From Xanthomonas sp. (GTDB taxonomy: Bacteria > Pseudomonadota > Gammaproteobacteria > Xanthomonadales > Xanthomonadaceae): 64,000 nt of DNA. Position 1 is the stretch's first letter, and the number at the start of each line of letters is the position of its first letter. Positions 1 to 8,558 of the stretch are shown one piece after another. Under the pieces are notes generated by a model. It was not told the DNA's origin. It made no database searches and saw nothing but the letters and a program-made list of their open reading frames with translations. The DNA lies in NCBI RefSeq assembly GCF_017163755.1, contig NZ_JAFIWC010000019.1, positions 45,298 to 109,297 of the forward strand, written 5' to 3'. The position numbers and the translations under genes were made by a program.

Positions 1-9
1 GCGCTGTTG

Positions 10-40
10 CGAATCCCCAATCCCGAATGCCGAATCCCGG
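10..40. repeat. Heptamer intergenic repeat, single arm
   Basis: About four degenerate 7-base units of the form AATCCCS lie upstream of rplY. They match the right-hand arms of the paired repeats found elsewhere in this window (between pth and ychF, rpoB and rpoC, rplE and rpsN). Any partner arm would lie outside the window. No function can be read from the sequence. Confidence 0.7.
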
Positions 41-49
41 CTTTCCAAC

Positions 50-96
50 GACTCTTCTGGTCGCGGAAGAGTCCTCAAAACCGCCGCGAGGCGGTT
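50..96 (+). promoter_or_regulatory. Two hairpins in the rplY leader
   Basis: Two perfect inverted repeats lie in tandem before rplY. The first (50-57 with 66-73) has an 8-bp stem, GACTCTTC/GAAGAGTC. The second (79-85 with 90-96) has a 7-bp stem closed by a GCGA (GNRA-type) tetraloop. Neither is followed by a T-run, so a processing or translational role fits better than termination. The role is inference. Confidence 0.5.
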
Positions 97-121
97 CATT
101 CAACCTAGGTAGTAAACGCAA

Positions 122-769
122 ATGGCAACCACACATGAAATCAAGGTTCAGCGCCGCGAGGTCGAGGGTAAGGGTGCGAGCCGCCGCCTCCGTCGCGACG
201 GCCTGATCCCCGCCATCGTCTACGGTGGCGACCTGAAGCCGGTCAACATCGAGTTGAACCACAACGAAGTCTGGCTCGCCAGCCAGAACGACTGGTTCTA
301 TTCGTCGATCCTGAGCCTGAGCCTGAACGGCGACGTGCAGAAGGTGCTGCTGCGCGATATGCAGCGTCACCCGTTCAAGCAGCTGATCATGCACATCGAC
401 TTCCAGCGCGTGAACGACAACGAAGTGCTGCACGCTTCGGTGCCGCTGCACTTCCTCAACGAGGACACCTCGCCGGCCGGCAAGTCGGCCGAAGTCGTGG
501 TCACCCACGAGCTGAACGAGATCCAGGTCGTGTGCCTGCCGAAGGACCTGCCGGAGTTCGTCGAAGTCGACCTGTCCACGCTGAGCGTCGGCGACGTGAT
601 CCACCTGTCCGACCTGAAGCTGCCGGCCGGCGTCGAGCTGCCCGAGCTGAAGCTGGGCAAGGAGCACGACGTGGCGGTGGTCATCGCCAAGCACGGCCGT
701 GTCGAGGCCGAGCCGGAAGAGGCCGAGGCGCCGGCTGCGGCCGAGCCGAAGAAGGACGGCGCCAAGTAA
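122..769 (+). CDS. rplY: 50S ribosomal protein L25, long CTC form
   Basis: L25 binds 5S rRNA in the large ribosomal subunit. The 215-residue product is the long general-stress (CTC/TL5) form: an N-terminal L25 beta-barrel (about 1-95, beginning MATTHEIKVQRREVEGKGAS) plus the second CTC domain (about 100-190). E. coli L25 has only the first domain. The tail after residue 195 is rich in Ala, Glu and Pro and probably disordered. The ATG at 122 follows an AGGTAG-like ribosome site. pth follows 56 bases downstream, the usual rplY-pth-ychF order of proteobacteria. Family assignment is firm; a stress role here would be inference. Confidence 0.95.
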   Translation: MATTHEIKVQRREVEGKGASRRLRRDGLIPAIVYGGDLKPVNIELNHNEVWLASQNDWFYSSILSLSLNGDVQKVLLRDMQRHPFKQLIMHIDFQRVNDNEVLHASVPLHFLNEDTSPAGKSAEVVVTHELNEIQVVCLPKDLPEFVEVDLSTLSVGDVIHLSDLKLPAGVELPELKLGKEHDVAVVIAKHGRVEAEPEEAEAPAAAEPKKDGAK

Positions 770-825
770 TCGCCCGTGCTGCGTCCGGATCGTTCGGTCC
801 GGGCGCAGCGGCGATTGCCTGCGGT

Positions 826-1437
826 ATGGCTGGCCTGCGTCTGATCGTCGGTCTGGGCAACCCCGGACCGGAACACGCGAATACCCGGCACAACGCCGGG
901 TTTCGCTTCGTCGAACATCTGGCCGAACGGGCCGGCGCGCGCTGGAGCGTGGACGCCAAGCTGTTCGGTGAAACCGCCAAGGCCGACGTGGCCGGGCAGG
1001 CGGTGTGGCTGTTGAAACCGGCCACCTTCATGAATCTCAGCGGCAAGTCGGTGATCGCCGCGCTGCGTTACTGGAAGATCGAACCCGAGCAGGCGCTGCT
1101 GGCGCACGACGAACTGGATCTGGCGCCGGGCACGGCGCGCTTGAAGTTCGACGGCGGCCATGGCGGCCAGAACGGGTTGCGCGACACCATCCGTCTGCTG
1201 GGGCACGCCGGCTTCCACCGGCTGCGCATCGGCATCGGCCACCCCGGGCACAAGGACAAGGTCGTGCCGTGGGTGCTCGGACGCGCCAGCAAGGACGACC
1301 AGATCCTGATCGACCGCGCCATCGACGACGCCATCGCGGTGCTGCCGCTGGCGGTGAACGGCGATTTCAACGAGGCGATGAAGCGGCTGCATACGGTCGG
1401 GACTCGGGACTCGGGACTCGGGACTCGAAACCCCTGA
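826..1437 (+). CDS. pth: Peptidyl-tRNA hydrolase
   Basis: Pth cleaves peptidyl-tRNA released from stalled ribosomes and recycles the tRNA; it is an essential cytoplasmic enzyme. The 203-residue protein opens with the family motif VGLGNPGPEHANTRHNAGF, with catalytic His22, and later has MNLSG and HDELDL. The ATG at 826 is chosen because homology begins there; the frame is open further upstream. Residues 192-203 ([12 protein letters not shown]) are encoded by an intergenic heptamer repeat (1399-1426) that the frame reads through to its stop, so the natural C-terminus appears lengthened by about 12 residues. The catalytic core is complete, so the enzyme should be active. Confidence 0.95.
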   Translation: MAGLRLIVGLGNPGPEHANTRHNAGFRFVEHLAERAGARWSVDAKLFGETAKADVAGQAVWLLKPATFMNLSGKSVIAALRYWKIEPEQALLAHDELDLAPGTARLKFDGGHGGQNGLRDTIRLLGHAGFHRLRIGIGHPGHKDKVVPWVLGRASKDDQILIDRAIDDAIAVLPLAVNGDFNEAMKRLHTVGTRDSGLGTRNP

Positions 1438-1549
1438 ATTCCCTGGAAGCATGTCCCTGTCTCACCCCATGAACATAGGATTGCTGCGAATGTACAAACA
1501 ACCGCGTGCCGGCTTTGCGCCGAGTCCCGAGTCCCGAGTCCCGAGTCCC
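1399..1549. repeat. Paired heptamer repeat between pth and ychF
   Basis: Four perfect tandem copies of GGGACTC (1399-1426) face four perfect copies of the complement GAGTCCC (1522-1549). The arms could form a 28-bp stem around a 95-base loop. The left arm lies inside the 3' end of pth. The right arm ends nine bases before the ychF start, and its edge contributes to the GGAG ribosome site. The same 4+4 layout recurs between rpoB and rpoC. Confidence 0.9.
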
Positions 1550-1559
1550 GGAGCCAACA

Positions 1560-2651
1560 ATGGGCATTAAGTGCGGCATCGTCGGCCTGCCCAACGTCGG
1601 CAAGTCGACCCTGTTCAATGCGCTGACCAAGGCGGGCATCGCCGCGGCCAACTTTCCGTTCTGCACCATCGAACCGAACGTCGGCGTGGTGCCGGTGCCC
1701 GATCCGCGGCTCGGCGAGCTGGCGGCGATCATCAATCCGCAGAAGGTCGTGCCGACCGCGGTGGAGTTCGTCGACATCGCCGGCCTGGTCGCCGGCGCGG
1801 CCAGCGGCGAGGGCCTGGGCAACAAGTTCCTGGCGCACATCCGCGAGGTCGATGCGATCACCCACGTGGTGCGCTGCTTCGAGCACGGCGACATCATCCA
1901 CGTGAACAACAAGGTCGATCCGATCTCCGATATCGAGACCATCGACACCGAGCTGGCGCTGGCCGACCTGGACAGCGTGGAAAAGGCGCTCAACCGCGCC
2001 GAGCGCAGCGCCAAGGGCGGCGACAAGGACGCGGCGGCGCGCAAGCCGGTGCTGGCCAAGCTGCAGGCCGCGCTGGCCGACGGCAAGGCCGGCCGCAGCG
2101 CCGGGCTGGACGAGGAGGAGAAGGCGCTGGTGCGCGACCTGTTCCTGTTGACGCTCAAGCCGGTGATGTACATCGCCAACGTGCTCGAGGACGGGTTCGA
2201 CAACAATCCGCACCTGGATGCGGTGCGCGCGCGGGCGGCCACCGAGGGCGCCGAGGTGGTGCCGGTGTCGGCGGCGATCGAGGAAGAGCTGTCGCAACTG
2301 GACGACGCCGACCGCGACACGTTCCTGGCCGACCTGGGCCTGGCCGAGCCGGGCCTGAACCGGGTGATCCGCGCCGCCTACAAGCTGCTCGGGCTGCAGA
2401 CCTACTTCACCGCCGGGGTGAAGGAAGTGCGCGCGTGGACGGTGAAGGCGGGCTCGACCGCGCCGCAGGCCGCGGCCGTGATCCACACCGACTTCGAGAA
2501 GGGCTTCATCCGCGCCGAAACCATCGCCTACGACGACTTCATCAAGTACAAGGGCGAGGCCGGCGCGCGCGAGGCCGGGCGGCTGCGCCTGGAAGGCAAG
2601 GAATACCGCGTGCAGGAAGGCGACGTGCTGCATTTCCGCTTCAATGTGTGA
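1560..2651 (+). CDS. ychF: Redox-regulated ribosome-binding ATPase YchF
   Basis: YchF is an Obg-family P-loop protein that prefers ATP to GTP and associates with ribosomes; in E. coli it dampens oxidative-stress defence. The 363-residue product has the P-loop GLPNVGKST (about 9-17), the G3 region DIAGLVAGA, the family's atypical base-recognition loop ANVLEDG, a central coiled coil rich in Ala, Lys and Glu, and a C-terminal TGS-like domain (about 280-363). The ATG at 1560 is set by the start of homology ([12 protein letters not shown]) and a GGAG at 1550-1553 that overlaps the edge of the heptamer repeat. No damage is seen. Confidence 0.96.
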   Translation: MGIKCGIVGLPNVGKSTLFNALTKAGIAAANFPFCTIEPNVGVVPVPDPRLGELAAIINPQKVVPTAVEFVDIAGLVAGAASGEGLGNKFLAHIREVDAITHVVRCFEHGDIIHVNNKVDPISDIETIDTELALADLDSVEKALNRAERSAKGGDKDAAARKPVLAKLQAALADGKAGRSAGLDEEEKALVRDLFLLTLKPVMYIANVLEDGFDNNPHLDAVRARAATEGAEVVPVSAAIEEELSQLDDADRDTFLADLGLAEPGLNRVIRAAYKLLGLQTYFTAGVKEVRAWTVKAGSTAPQAAAVIHTDFEKGFIRAETIAYDDFIKYKGEAGAREAGRLRLEGKEYRVQEGDVLHFRFNV

Positions 2652-2729
2652 CGGGCGCGCGCAGGTCCGGGCTTCCTCGGACGCTGCGCACCGCCGGGCG
2701 CTTCCCGCGCGCGCCGCGTCAAAATACTG

Positions 2730-2758
2730 TTGACAAGCCCAGGGTGTCAGGGAAGAAT
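2730..2758 (+). promoter_or_regulatory. Sigma-70 promoter of the tRNA-tuf-sec unit
   Basis: TTGACA at 2730-2735 is followed by a 17-base spacer and AAGAAT at 2753-2758 (four of six consensus matches). A GC-rich stretch follows where the start-site discriminator would be, as is common at stringently controlled stable-RNA promoters. It lies about 60 bases before tRNA-Tyr. This is sequence-based prediction only. Confidence 0.65.
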
Positions 2759-2817
2759 AGCGGGCTGTTTCACCCCGGTCTGATTTCGGCCTTGCGGCCA
2801 ACGCGGAACGGGCAGTT

Positions 2818-2903
2818 GGAGGGATACCCAAGCGGCCAACGGGGGCAGACTGTAAATCTGCTGGCTTACGCCTTCGGTGGTTCGAATCCACCTCCCTCCA
2901 CCA
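2818..2903 (+). tRNA. tRNA-Tyr (GTA)
   Basis: An 86-base class II tRNA. The acceptor arms GGAGGGA/TCCCTCC pair fully, ACCA is encoded, a long variable arm is present, and the loop CTGTAAA places the anticodon GTA at 2852-2854. It is the first of three tRNAs ahead of tuf, the same order as the E. coli tyrU-glyT-thrT-tufB cluster. Confidence 0.97.
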
Positions 2904-2935
2904 GTTATTTTGTTGTGGCAATGCGGCATCCCGTA

Positions 2936-3009
2936 GCGGGAGTAGTTCAACGGTAGAACCTCAGCCTTCCAAGCTGATGGTGCGGGTTCGATTCCCGTCT
3001 CCCGCTCCA
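2936..3009 (+). tRNA. tRNA-Gly (TCC)
   Basis: A 74-base tRNA with acceptor GCGGGAG/CTCCCGC, anticodon stem TCAGC/GCTGA, loop CTTCCAA with anticodon TCC at 2968-2970, T-loop GGTTCGATTCC, and encoded TCCA end. It lies 32 bases after tRNA-Tyr and is probably co-transcribed with it. Confidence 0.97.
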
Positions 3010-3042
3010 TTGAACGCGCTTTAGGTGTCACAATAGAACAAC

Positions 3043-3118
3043 GCTCACGTAGCTCAGTCGGTAGAGCACCTCCTTGGTAAGGAGGAGGTCGAAGGTTCGA
3101 TTCCTTTCGTGAGCACCA
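3043..3118 (+). tRNA. tRNA-Thr (GGT)
   Basis: A 76-base tRNA with acceptor GCTCACG/CGTGAGC, anticodon stem CCTCC/GGAGG, loop TTGGTAA with anticodon GGT at 3076-3078, and encoded ACCA. It ends 44 bases before tuf copy 1. Confidence 0.97.
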
Positions 3119-3162
3119 TATTCAGTCGTCAATCTTTCTACGATCATCGAGAAGAAGCAGCC

Positions 3163-4353
3163 ATGGCCAAGGGTAAGTTCGAGCGCACCAAGCCCCACGT
3201 GAACGTGGGCACGATCGGTCACGTTGACCACGGTAAGACGACGCTGACCGCGGCGCTGACGAAGATCGGCGCAGAGCGCTTTGGCGGCGAATTCAAGGCG
3301 TACGACGCGATCGACGCGGCGCCGGAAGAGAAGGCGCGCGGGATCACGATCTCGACCGCGCACGTGGAATACGAATCCCCGAACCGCCACTACGCGCACG
3401 TGGATTGCCCGGGCCACGCCGACTACGTGAAGAACATGATCACCGGTGCGGCGCAGATGGACGGCGCGATCCTGGTGTGCTCGGCCGCGGACGGCCCGAT
3501 GCCGCAGACCCGCGAGCACATCCTGCTGGCGCGTCAGGTCGGCGTGCCGTACATCGTGGTGTTCCTGAACAAGGCCGACATGGTCGACGACGCCGAGCTG
3601 CTCGAGCTGGTCGAGATGGAAGTGCGCGAGCTGCTGAGCAAGTACGATTTCCCGGGCGACGACACCCCGATCATCCACGGTTCGGCGCTGAAGGCGCTGG
3701 AAGGCGACCAGAGCGAGATCGGCGTGCCGGCGATCATCAAGCTGGTGGATGCGCTGGACAGCTACATCCCGCAGCCGGAGCGCGACATCGACAAGCCGTT
3801 CCTGATGCCGGTGGAAGACGTGTTCTCGATCTCGGGCCGCGGCACCGTGGTGACCGGCCGTATCGAGCGCGGCGTGATCAAGGTGGGCGACGAAATCGAG
3901 ATCGTCGGCATCCGCACCACGCAGAAGACCACCGTGACCGGCGTGGAAATGTTCCGCAAGCTGCTGGACCAGGGCCAGGCGGGCGACAACGCGGGTCTGC
4001 TGCTGCGCGGCACCAAGCGTGACGACGTGGAGCGCGGCCAGGTGCTGTGCAAGCCGGGTTCGATCAAGCCGCACACCGACTTCGAAGCCGAAGTGTACGT
4101 GCTGTCGAAGGACGAGGGCGGCCGCCACACCCCGTTCTTCAAGGGCTACCGTCCGCAGTTCTACTTCCGCACCACCGACATCACCGGCGCGTGCGAGCTG
4201 CCGGAAGGCGTGGAGATGGTGATGCCGGGCGACAACGTGAAGATGGTGGTGTCGCTGATCAACCCGGTGGCGATGGACGAAGGCCTGCGTTTCGCGATCC
4301 GCGAAGGCGGCCGCACCGTCGGCGCCGGCGTGGTTGCCAAGATCATCAAGTAA
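3163..4353 (+). CDS. tuf: Elongation factor Tu, copy 1
   Basis: EF-Tu carries aminoacyl-tRNA to the ribosomal A site with GTP. The product has 396 residues: a G domain (P-loop GHVDHGKT at 19-26, DCPGH, NKAD at 136-139) and two beta-barrel domains. It follows the three tRNAs and precedes tRNA-Trp and secE, matching the tufB locus of E. coli. A second copy lies in the str operon. The two proteins differ at only five residues, all between 132 and 190 (this copy has V132, A144, E156, K160, A190), which suggests gene conversion over the rest. The ATG at 3163 matches copy 2 exactly. Confidence 0.98.
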   Translation: MAKGKFERTKPHVNVGTIGHVDHGKTTLTAALTKIGAERFGGEFKAYDAIDAAPEEKARGITISTAHVEYESPNRHYAHVDCPGHADYVKNMITGAAQMDGAILVCSAADGPMPQTREHILLARQVGVPYIVVFLNKADMVDDAELLELVEMEVRELLSKYDFPGDDTPIIHGSALKALEGDQSEIGVPAIIKLVDALDSYIPQPERDIDKPFLMPVEDVFSISGRGTVVTGRIERGVIKVGDEIEIVGIRTTQKTTVTGVEMFRKLLDQGQAGDNAGLLLRGTKRDDVERGQVLCKPGSIKPHTDFEAEVYVLSKDEGGRHTPFFKGYRPQFYFRTTDITGACELPEGVEMVMPGDNVKMVVSLINPVAMDEGLRFAIREGGRTVGAGVVAKIIK

Positions 4354-4359
4354 TGCCCG

Positions 4360-4418
4360 CTCCGGCGGCCCCCAGGGTCGCCGGAGTTCGACGTTGTACC
4401 GGCAGCCTGGGCTGCCGG
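4360..4418 (+). promoter_or_regulatory. Hairpins between tuf copy 1 and tRNA-Trp
   Basis: Two perfect 8-bp inverted repeats follow tuf: CTCCGGCG/CGCCGGAG (4360-4367 with 4379-4386) and CCGGCAGC/GCTGCCGG (4399-4406 with 4411-4418, loop CTGG). Neither has a downstream T-run, so they look more like RNA processing or stability elements that separate tuf mRNA from the tRNA than terminators. Confidence 0.5.
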
Positions 4419-4488
4419 CCGAGCGAAGGGCGGGCCGGAACCTTCGGTCCGCCTTCGCCGTCTAAGGGAAGTGCAGTCGTTTTTCTAC

Positions 4489-4564
<76 letters not shown>

Positions 4565-4614
4565 TTCTGCCTCCCCTATCCAGTGACCTTGGTCGCACCA
4601 GCAGCAAGAGTCGG

Positions 4615-5028
4615 ATGAACAGCAAGATCGAGCATTCCAAAGGTGCCGCCGCTTCCTCGGGTGGCGACATCGTCAAGTACGTGATCGCCGCCTTGCTGGT
4701 GGTCGCGGGTCTGTTCGTCTGGTTCTGGTTCGACGACCCCATCCGTTCGGCGCCGCTGGGCGGCTGGTCGGCGCCGCTGCGCGGCCTGGCCGTGATCATC
4801 GGCCTGGTCGCCGGCGCGGCGGTGTTCATGATGACCGCCAAGGGCCGCGAGGCGCGCGAGTTCCTGTCCGAGTCCCGGTTCGAACTGCGCAAGGTGGTGT
4901 GGCCGACGCGGCAGGAGGCGATCCGTACCACCTGGGTGGTGATCGTGGTGGTGATCATTCTGAGTCTGCTGCTGGGCGGTTTCGATTTCGTGATCCAGAA
5001 GCTGATGCAGTGGTTCGTGAGTCGTTGA
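4615..5028 (+). CDS. secE: Preprotein translocase subunit SecE
   Basis: SecE clamps and stabilises SecY in the inner-membrane Sec channel. The 137-residue protein has three predicted membrane helices (about 23-41, 55-75 and 105-128), like the E. coli form. The conserved cytoplasmic amphipathic segment [20 protein letters not shown] lies before the last helix. The ATG at 4615 lies 50 bases after tRNA-Trp. secE and nusG are spaced by 13 bases and should be one transcript, as in most bacteria. The partner secY is in the spc operon of this window. Confidence 0.96.
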   Translation: MNSKIEHSKGAAASSGGDIVKYVIAALLVVAGLFVWFWFDDPIRSAPLGGWSAPLRGLAVIIGLVAGAAVFMMTAKGREAREFLSESRFELRKVVWPTRQEAIRTTWVVIVVVIILSLLLGGFDFVIQKLMQWFVSR

Positions 5029-5041
5029 GGAGAATGCAGCA

Positions 5042-5599
5042 GTGAAGCGTTGGTATGTCGTTCACGCCTATTCAGGCTTCGAGAAGTCCGTGGCCCAAGC
5101 GCTGCGCGACCGTATTGTGCGTGACGAGATGCAGGAGCGCTTCGGCGACGTCCTGGTGCCGACCGAGGAAGTGATCGAGATGCGCTCCGGCCAGAAGCGC
5201 CGTTCCGAGCGCAAGTTCTTCCCGGGTTACGTGCTGGTGCAGATCGAGACCCACGAAGAGGCCGGCATCCCGCGCATCGACAACGAAAGCTGGCACCTGG
5301 TCAAGGAAACCCCGAAGGTGATGGGCTTCATCGGCGGCACCGCCGACCGTCCGCTGCCGATCCGCGACGAAGAGGCCGATGCGATCCTGCAGCGCGTCCA
5401 GGACGGCGTGGAGAAGCCGCGTCCGAAGGTGCTGTTCGAGCCGGGCCAGATGGTCCGGGTCACCGACGGCCCGTTCAACGACTTCAACGGCGTGGTCGAG
5501 GAAGTCAACTACGAGAAGAGCCGCCTGCGCGTGGCGGTGCTGATCTTCGGTCGCTCGACCCCGGTGGAGCTGGAATTCGGCCAGGTCGAGAAGGCCTGA
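5042..5599 (+). CDS. nusG: Transcription termination/antitermination factor NusG
   Basis: NusG binds RNA polymerase at the clamp, reduces pausing, and links polymerase to Rho or to S10 on the lead ribosome. The 185-residue product has the N-terminal NGN domain ([16 protein letters not shown]) and the C-terminal KOW domain (about 130-185, [19 protein letters not shown]). The start is GTG at 5042, placed well after GAGGAGA. Its ribosomal partner S10 is also encoded here. Confidence 0.97.
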   Translation: MKRWYVVHAYSGFEKSVAQALRDRIVRDEMQERFGDVLVPTEEVIEMRSGQKRRSERKFFPGYVLVQIETHEEAGIPRIDNESWHLVKETPKVMGFIGGTADRPLPIRDEEADAILQRVQDGVEKPRPKVLFEPGQMVRVTDGPFNDFNGVVEEVNYEKSRLRVAVLIFGRSTPVELEFGQVEKA

Positions 5600-5637
5600 G
5601 CCCGCGCCGGCGCGGCTGCGCCGGACACCCAAAACCC

Positions 5638-5646
5638 TGCTATACT
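5638..5646 (+). promoter_or_regulatory. Extended -10 promoter candidate for rplK
   Basis: TGCTATACT is a full extended -10 element (TG at 5638-5639, TATACT at 5641-5646). No good -35 hexamer is found 16-18 bases upstream. It lies about 150 bases before rplK, where the L11 operon promoter is expected. Confidence 0.5.
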
Positions 5647-5683
5647 GCGCGGCTCGCTGTCCAGGCTTGTCGCCGGGCAGACC

Positions 5684-5797
5684 GGAAGCCGCCGCAAGGC
5701 GGCTTTCTGCGCACTTCAAACGTGATGGCGGGACACGTGATTTTCCCGTCGCGATGGGGAGCCTGCGGTTTGGGCGCTAGCACCCGGAGACACTAAA
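5684..5797 (+). promoter_or_regulatory. rplK-rplA leader with GCAA hairpin, possible L1 target
   Basis: The leader starts with a hairpin (5684-5693 with 5698-5707; eight Watson-Crick pairs plus a wobble and a closing pair) capped by a GCAA tetraloop. Downstream, GCGGGA near 5727 can pair with TCCCGT near 5745, and GATGG motifs occur at 5724 and 5753. In many bacteria L1 represses its own operon by binding this leader, so this is the natural place for such a site. I cannot confirm the L1 fold by eye. Confidence 0.4.
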
Positions 5798-6226
5798 ATG
5801 GCAAAGAAAGTAGTCGGTTACATCAAGCTGCAGGTGAAGGCCGGTCAGGCCAACCCCTCGCCGCCGGTCGGTCCTGCGCTGGGTCAGCGCGGCCTGAACA
5901 TCATGGAGTTCTGCAAGGCGTTCAATGCCGCCACGCAGAAGCTGGAGCCGGGCCTGCCCACTCCGGTCATCATCACGGCCTACTCGGACCGTACCTTCAC
6001 CTTCATCACCAAGAGCACCCCGGCCACCGTCCTGTTGAAGAAGGCGGCGGGCGTCACCTCCGGTTCCAAGCGCCCCAACACCGAAAAGGTGGGCAAGGTC
6101 ACCCGCAAGCAGCTCGAGGACATCGCCAAGGCGAAGGAAGCCGACCTGACTGCAGCCGAGCTGGAAGCGGCGGTACGTACGATTGCGGGTTCCGCCCGCA
6201 GCATGGGCCTGACGGTGGAGGGTTAA
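5798..6226 (+). CDS. rplK: 50S ribosomal protein L11
   Basis: L11 binds the GTPase-associated region of 23S rRNA and is needed for RelA activation and factor-dependent GTP hydrolysis. The 142-residue length equals the E. coli protein. The N-terminal domain has the proline-rich helix motif [21 protein letters not shown] (about residues 18-38, next to the thiostrepton and release-factor region). The C-terminal rRNA-binding domain has [17 protein letters not shown] ribosome site lies ten bases before the ATG. rplA follows after three bases. Confidence 0.98.
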   Translation: MAKKVVGYIKLQVKAGQANPSPPVGPALGQRGLNIMEFCKAFNAATQKLEPGLPTPVIITAYSDRTFTFITKSTPATVLLKKAAGVTSGSKRPNTEKVGKVTRKQLEDIAKAKEADLTAAELEAAVRTIAGSARSMGLTVEG

Positions 6227-6229
6227 GCG

Positions 6230-6928
6230 ATGGCACAGACCAAGCGACAGAAAGCGATCCGTGCTGCCGTGCAGCCGGGCAAGGCGTATTCGATCGACGA
6301 AGCGCTGAAGATCATCAAGTCCACCAGCAAGGCCAAGTTCGTCGAAGCCGTCGACGTGGCCGTGCGCCTGGGCGTGGATGCGAAGAAGTCGGACCAGCAG
6401 GTGCGCGGTTCCACTGTGCTGCCGGCCGGTACCGGCAAGAGCGTGCGCGTGGCCGTGTTCGCCCCGGCCGGCGCCAAGGCTGACGAAGCCCTGGCCGCCG
6501 GTGCCGAAGCGGTGGGCATGGACGACCTGGCCGAGAAGATGCAGGCCGGCGACCTGAACTACGACGTGGTCATCGCCACCCCGGACGCGATGCGCGTCGT
6601 CGGCAAGCTGGGCACGCTGCTGGGCCCGCGCGGCCTGATGCCGAACCCGAAGGTCGGCACCGTCTCGGCCAATCCGGCCGAAGCGGTGAAGAACGCCAAG
6701 TCGGGCCAGGTGCGCTACCGCACCGACAAGGCCGGCATCATCCACTGCACCATCGGCAAGGCCAGCTTCGAAGACGACGCGCTGAAGAACAACCTGCAGG
6801 CGCTGCTGATGGACCTGGTCAAGGCCAAGCCGGCCACGTCCAAGGGCACCTACCTGCAGAAGATCTCGGTGAGCTCGACCATGGGTCCGGGCGTCACCGT
6901 CGATCAGGCGTCGCTGTCCCTCAAGTAA
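6230..6928 (+). CDS. rplA: 50S ribosomal protein L1
   Basis: L1 forms the mobile stalk that guides deacylated tRNA out of the E site and, in many bacteria, represses the rplK-rplA mRNA. The 232-residue product has the two-domain L1 fold, with [18 protein letters not shown] (about 125-142) and the C-terminal [22 protein letters not shown] motif. Its ribosome site GGAGGG lies inside the end of rplK, so the two genes are probably translationally coupled. Confidence 0.98.
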   Translation: MAQTKRQKAIRAAVQPGKAYSIDEALKIIKSTSKAKFVEAVDVAVRLGVDAKKSDQQVRGSTVLPAGTGKSVRVAVFAPAGAKADEALAAGAEAVGMDDLAEKMQAGDLNYDVVIATPDAMRVVGKLGTLLGPRGLMPNPKVGTVSANPAEAVKNAKSGQVRYRTDKAGIIHCTIGKASFEDDALKNNLQALLMDLVKAKPATSKGTYLQKISVSSTMGPGVTVDQASLSLK

Positions 6929-7007
6929 TCGCATCACGGCGGCGCTCCGCGAGGCGCGCCGCCGGTTCCACCCTTTTGAAGGCGTCGCCAGGGGCAACCC
7001 GACGCGA

Positions 7008-7150
7008 AGCCGTCAAAGACCGCAGGCGCGGTCGGCGCATACCGACGACGGGCACGGAAGCTCGATATGGCAAGGAGTCGCCGTCGGTACAGCGGGATCG
7101 CTTAATCCAGTCCCCTCGGGGACGGGCCGGCGTAGATGGTGCCGCCTTTC
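7008..7150 (+). promoter_or_regulatory. Candidate L10 leader (rplJ autoregulatory RNA)
   Basis: The rplA-rplJ spacer is 483 bases. Within it AAAGACCGCAGGCGCGGTCGG (about 7015-7035) resembles the conserved AGACCGYAGGYG core of the L10 leader found before rplJ in many bacteria, where the L10-L12 complex binds and represses translation. CGACGG/CCGTCG pairs bracket the following segment. This is recognition from memory; a covariance-model search would decide. Confidence 0.5.
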
Positions 7151-7280
7151 TGGAGTTTTTCTGGTTCAGGCCAGTCGGGTTTCCCGGCCGCGCTCACTCC
7201 AGGTCTGGAACGGCCACCAACTGGGATTCCATTTCGGCGTCCCCGGCATCCAGGATGGAGGCCGCCCAGGACCGCAAGCG

Positions 7281-7364
7281 GCAGGAGCCGTGAGCGGAGT
7301 ATGTTTGAAGCAGGGATTCGGGATTCGGAATCGGGGATTGGCAAGAGCGCATCACGGCTCCTGC
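7281..7364 (+). repeat. 13-bp inverted repeat enclosing a heptamer repeat arm
   Basis: GCAGGAGCCGTGA at 7281-7293 is exactly complementary to TCACGGCTCCTGC at 7352-7364. Between the arms lie GGGATTC-type heptamers (7313-7340) of the window's intergenic repeat family. The structure ends 47 bases before the rplJ start. It could be the base of the rplJ leader fold or the footprint of a repeat insertion. Confidence 0.7.
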
Positions 7365-7411
7365 GACTCGCGAACGACCGGCCTCGAGCCCGGCTTTAAC
7401 GGAGGAGTGCA

Positions 7412-7951
7412 ATGGCTCTCAATCTGTCCCAGAAGCAAGAAGTCGTCGCCGAACTGGCAGACGTTGCCGCGAAGGCTCACTCCTTGGTTGCTGCCGAGTA
7501 CGCCGGCATCACGGTCGCCCAGCTGACCGCGATGCGCAAGAAGGCGCGCGAAACCGGTGTGTACTTGCGTGTTGTCAAGAACACCCTGGCCTCGCGTGCC
7601 GTTGCCGGTACCGAATACGAGTGCGTCCAGGACGCGCTGGTCGGTCCGCTGCTGTATGCGTTCTCGACGGAAGAACCCGGCGCTGCCGGTCGTCTGATCA
7701 AGGAATTCGCCAAGGGTAACGACAAGCTGCAGGCCAAGGTCGTGTCTGTGGGTGGCCAGCTGTATCCGGCCGCTCATCTCGAGGTGCTGGCATCGCTGCC
7801 GACCCGCGAGCAGGCGCTGGCCATGCTGGCACGTGTCCTCGCCGAGCCGGCGAGCATGTTCGCCCGCGCGGTCAAGGCAGTGGGCGACAAGCTCGGTGGT
7901 GGCGAAGAAGCCCCCGCCGCAGCGGAAGAAGCCCCGGCCGAAACGGCTTAA
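7412..7951 (+). CDS. rplJ: 50S ribosomal protein L10
   Basis: L10 anchors L7/L12 dimers to the ribosome to form the factor-recruiting stalk. The 179-residue product (E. coli 165) has the N-terminal rRNA-binding domain ([28 protein letters not shown]-like YAGITVAQL) and the C-terminal helix that holds L7/L12 (about 135-165). The end is an Ala-Glu-Pro tail with two EEAP repeats. A strong GGAGGAG site precedes the ATG. rplL follows after 63 bases. Confidence 0.97.
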   Translation: MALNLSQKQEVVAELADVAAKAHSLVAAEYAGITVAQLTAMRKKARETGVYLRVVKNTLASRAVAGTEYECVQDALVGPLLYAFSTEEPGAAGRLIKEFAKGNDKLQAKVVSVGGQLYPAAHLEVLASLPTREQALAMLARVLAEPASMFARAVKAVGDKLGGGEEAPAAAEEAPAETA

Positions 7952-8014
7952 GTTCGCGACACCTGAAACGGTTCACTAGAACCTCATCCAGAAAAAATTC
8001 CAAAGGTAATCACA

Positions 8015-8386
8015 ATGTCCCTGTCTAACGAACAGATCGTCGACGCAATCGCCGAAAAGTCCCTCATGGAAGTGATGGAGCTGGTCAAGGCCATCGAAGA
8101 GAAGTTTGGCGTCTCCGCCGCCGCCCCGGTCGCCGCTGCCGGCCCGGCCGCTGCCGCCGCCCCGGTCGAAGAGCAGACCGAGTTCACCGTCACCCTGAAG
8201 GCTGTCGGTGAGAAGAAGGTCGAAGTCATCAAGGCTGTCCGCGCCATCACCGGCCTGGGCCTGAAGGAAGCGAAGGACCTCGTCGAGGGTGCTCCGCAGA
8301 CCGTCAAGGAAGCCGTGTCGAAGGAAGATTCCGAGAAGTTCAAGAAGGATCTCGAGGCCGCCGGCGCGACCGTCGAAATCAAGTAA
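8015..8386 (+). CDS. rplL: 50S ribosomal protein L7/L12
   Basis: L7/L12 is the multicopy stalk protein that recruits and activates translational GTPases. The 123-residue product has the N-terminal dimerisation domain ([20 protein letters not shown]), an Ala-Pro-rich hinge (about 36-55), and the C-terminal factor-binding domain with [20 protein letters not shown]. Length and hinge composition are typical. It is followed by a strong hairpin before rpoB, as in E. coli, where partial attenuation keeps ribosomal protein output above RNA polymerase output. Confidence 0.98.
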   Translation: MSLSNEQIVDAIAEKSLMEVMELVKAIEEKFGVSAAAPVAAAGPAAAAAPVEEQTEFTVTLKAVGEKKVEVIKAVRAITGLGLKEAKDLVEGAPQTVKEAVSKEDSEKFKKDLEAAGATVEIK

Positions 8387-8425
8387 TCGGCATCTTGCAT
8401 CGCCAGCGTGTCAGGTGATGCATCG

Positions 8426-8453
8426 AAGGCTGGGGGCGCAAGCCCCCGGCCTT
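8426..8453 (+). terminator. Attenuator or processing hairpin between rplL and rpoB
   Basis: A 12-bp stem (8426-8437 with 8442-8453, one T-G wobble) has a GCAA tetraloop and a core of GGGGGC/GCCCCC. No long T-run follows, so partial termination or nuclease processing is more likely than full termination. It sits where E. coli has its attenuator and RNase III site. Confidence 0.6.
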
Positions 8454-8471
8454 TGGCCGTTGTTGCAAAGC

Positions 8472-8542
8472 CGGGAAATTCGGCGTTGGAGATTCGGTCG
8501 GGGCCGCCTGGCTCGTCCCGAATCCCCTGATCCCCAATCTCG
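8472..8542. repeat. Degenerate paired heptamer repeat before rpoB
   Basis: The left arm has GGGAAATTCGG and GATTCGGTCGGGG; the right arm has CGTCCCGAATCCCC and GATCCCCAATC. Both arms match the heptamer family, but with several substitutions, so this looks like an older member. The centre is short (CCGCCTGG). Confidence 0.6.
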
Positions 8543-8558
8543 GCCTCACCGAGTTGGT

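Noticed and set aside
1399..1549. Heptamer repeats read as a CRISPR array
   Set aside because: The units are 7 bases, tandem without spacers, and arranged as two inverted arms, with no cas genes nearby.
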